Shown here piece by piece: positions 16,699 to 16,789 of a stretch of 16,789 nt of DNA (within the stretch, counting starts at the first letter, position 1; each line of letters begins with the position of its first letter). The stretch is from an uncultured Ignavibacteria bacterium. Lineage in GTDB: Bacteria; Bacteroidota; Ignavibacteria; Kapaibacteriales; UBA2268. The stretch is taken from contig CAIWET010000176.1 of the NCBI GenBank assembly GCA_903911805.1, positions 1 through 16,789 of the forward strand. Direction: 5' to 3'. The notes under the pieces are model-generated. The model was not told the origin of the DNA and did no database searches. It saw only the letters and a program-made list of their open reading frames with translations. The position numbers and the translations under genes are program-made.

Positions 16699-16789
16699 AA
16701 TTTTTAACTTGATTATGATAAAATTGACTTATTAATACAATTTCTTTATAATTAATTAGTACGATAATTGAATCATTTTAATATTTTTG

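Overview
The window is clearly AT-rich bacterial DNA. Its promoter grammar points to the Bacteroidota/Chlorobiota/Ignavibacteriota (FCB) side of the tree: the single tRNA gene is preceded by an exact TTTG-N19-TAnnTTTG promoter, and several genes lack a Shine-Dalgarno sequence. Most Bacteroidota have no flagella, whereas this DNA carries a flagellin gene under a near-consensus sigma-28 promoter. An AT-rich, motile Ignavibacteria-like organism is therefore my best guess. This is inference; no rRNA or taxonomic marker protein is present.

Layout: (1) 149-2704 (+) is a soluble PAS-GAF-PAS hybrid histidine kinase with a C-terminal receiver. (2) 2729-2750 is a terminator shared with the convergent flagellin gene. 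(3) 2794-3750 (-) is flagellin, with its sigma-28 promoter at 3826-3852. The leader between them can fold into two hairpins that each show a GGA in the loop, one covering the ribosome binding site, as expected for CsrA control. (4) 3863-4453 (-) is a small putative lipoprotein of unknown function, and 4499-7132 (-) is a long RecQ helicase; the two are close enough to be co-transcribed. (5) 7250-7325 (+) is tRNA-Pro(GGG), divergent from recQ, followed by a possible terminator. (6) 7326-7920 is about 600 bases with no convincing gene but several dyad and repeated motifs. (7) 7921-16698 (-) is an operon of two very large sensor kinases. The upstream one is a membrane-anchored CHASE-PASx6 histidine kinase without a receiver, broken by a frameshift at a run of six A (16457-16462). 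The downstream one, overlapping it by ATGA, is a soluble kinase with three GAF and five PAS domains and a receiver.

Working together: nearly half the window encodes signalling proteins with many sensory domains and no DNA-binding response regulator, so their phosphate must pass to partners encoded elsewhere. The two-gene kinase operon combines an outside-facing sensor lacking a receiver with a cytoplasmic sensor that has one, which could form a branched relay. The flagellin region is the best resolved regulatory unit: a sigma-28 promoter sits 11 bases past the lipoprotein stop codon and drives a leader with CsrA-like features. I saw no CRISPR array, transposase, integrase or recognisable defence system.
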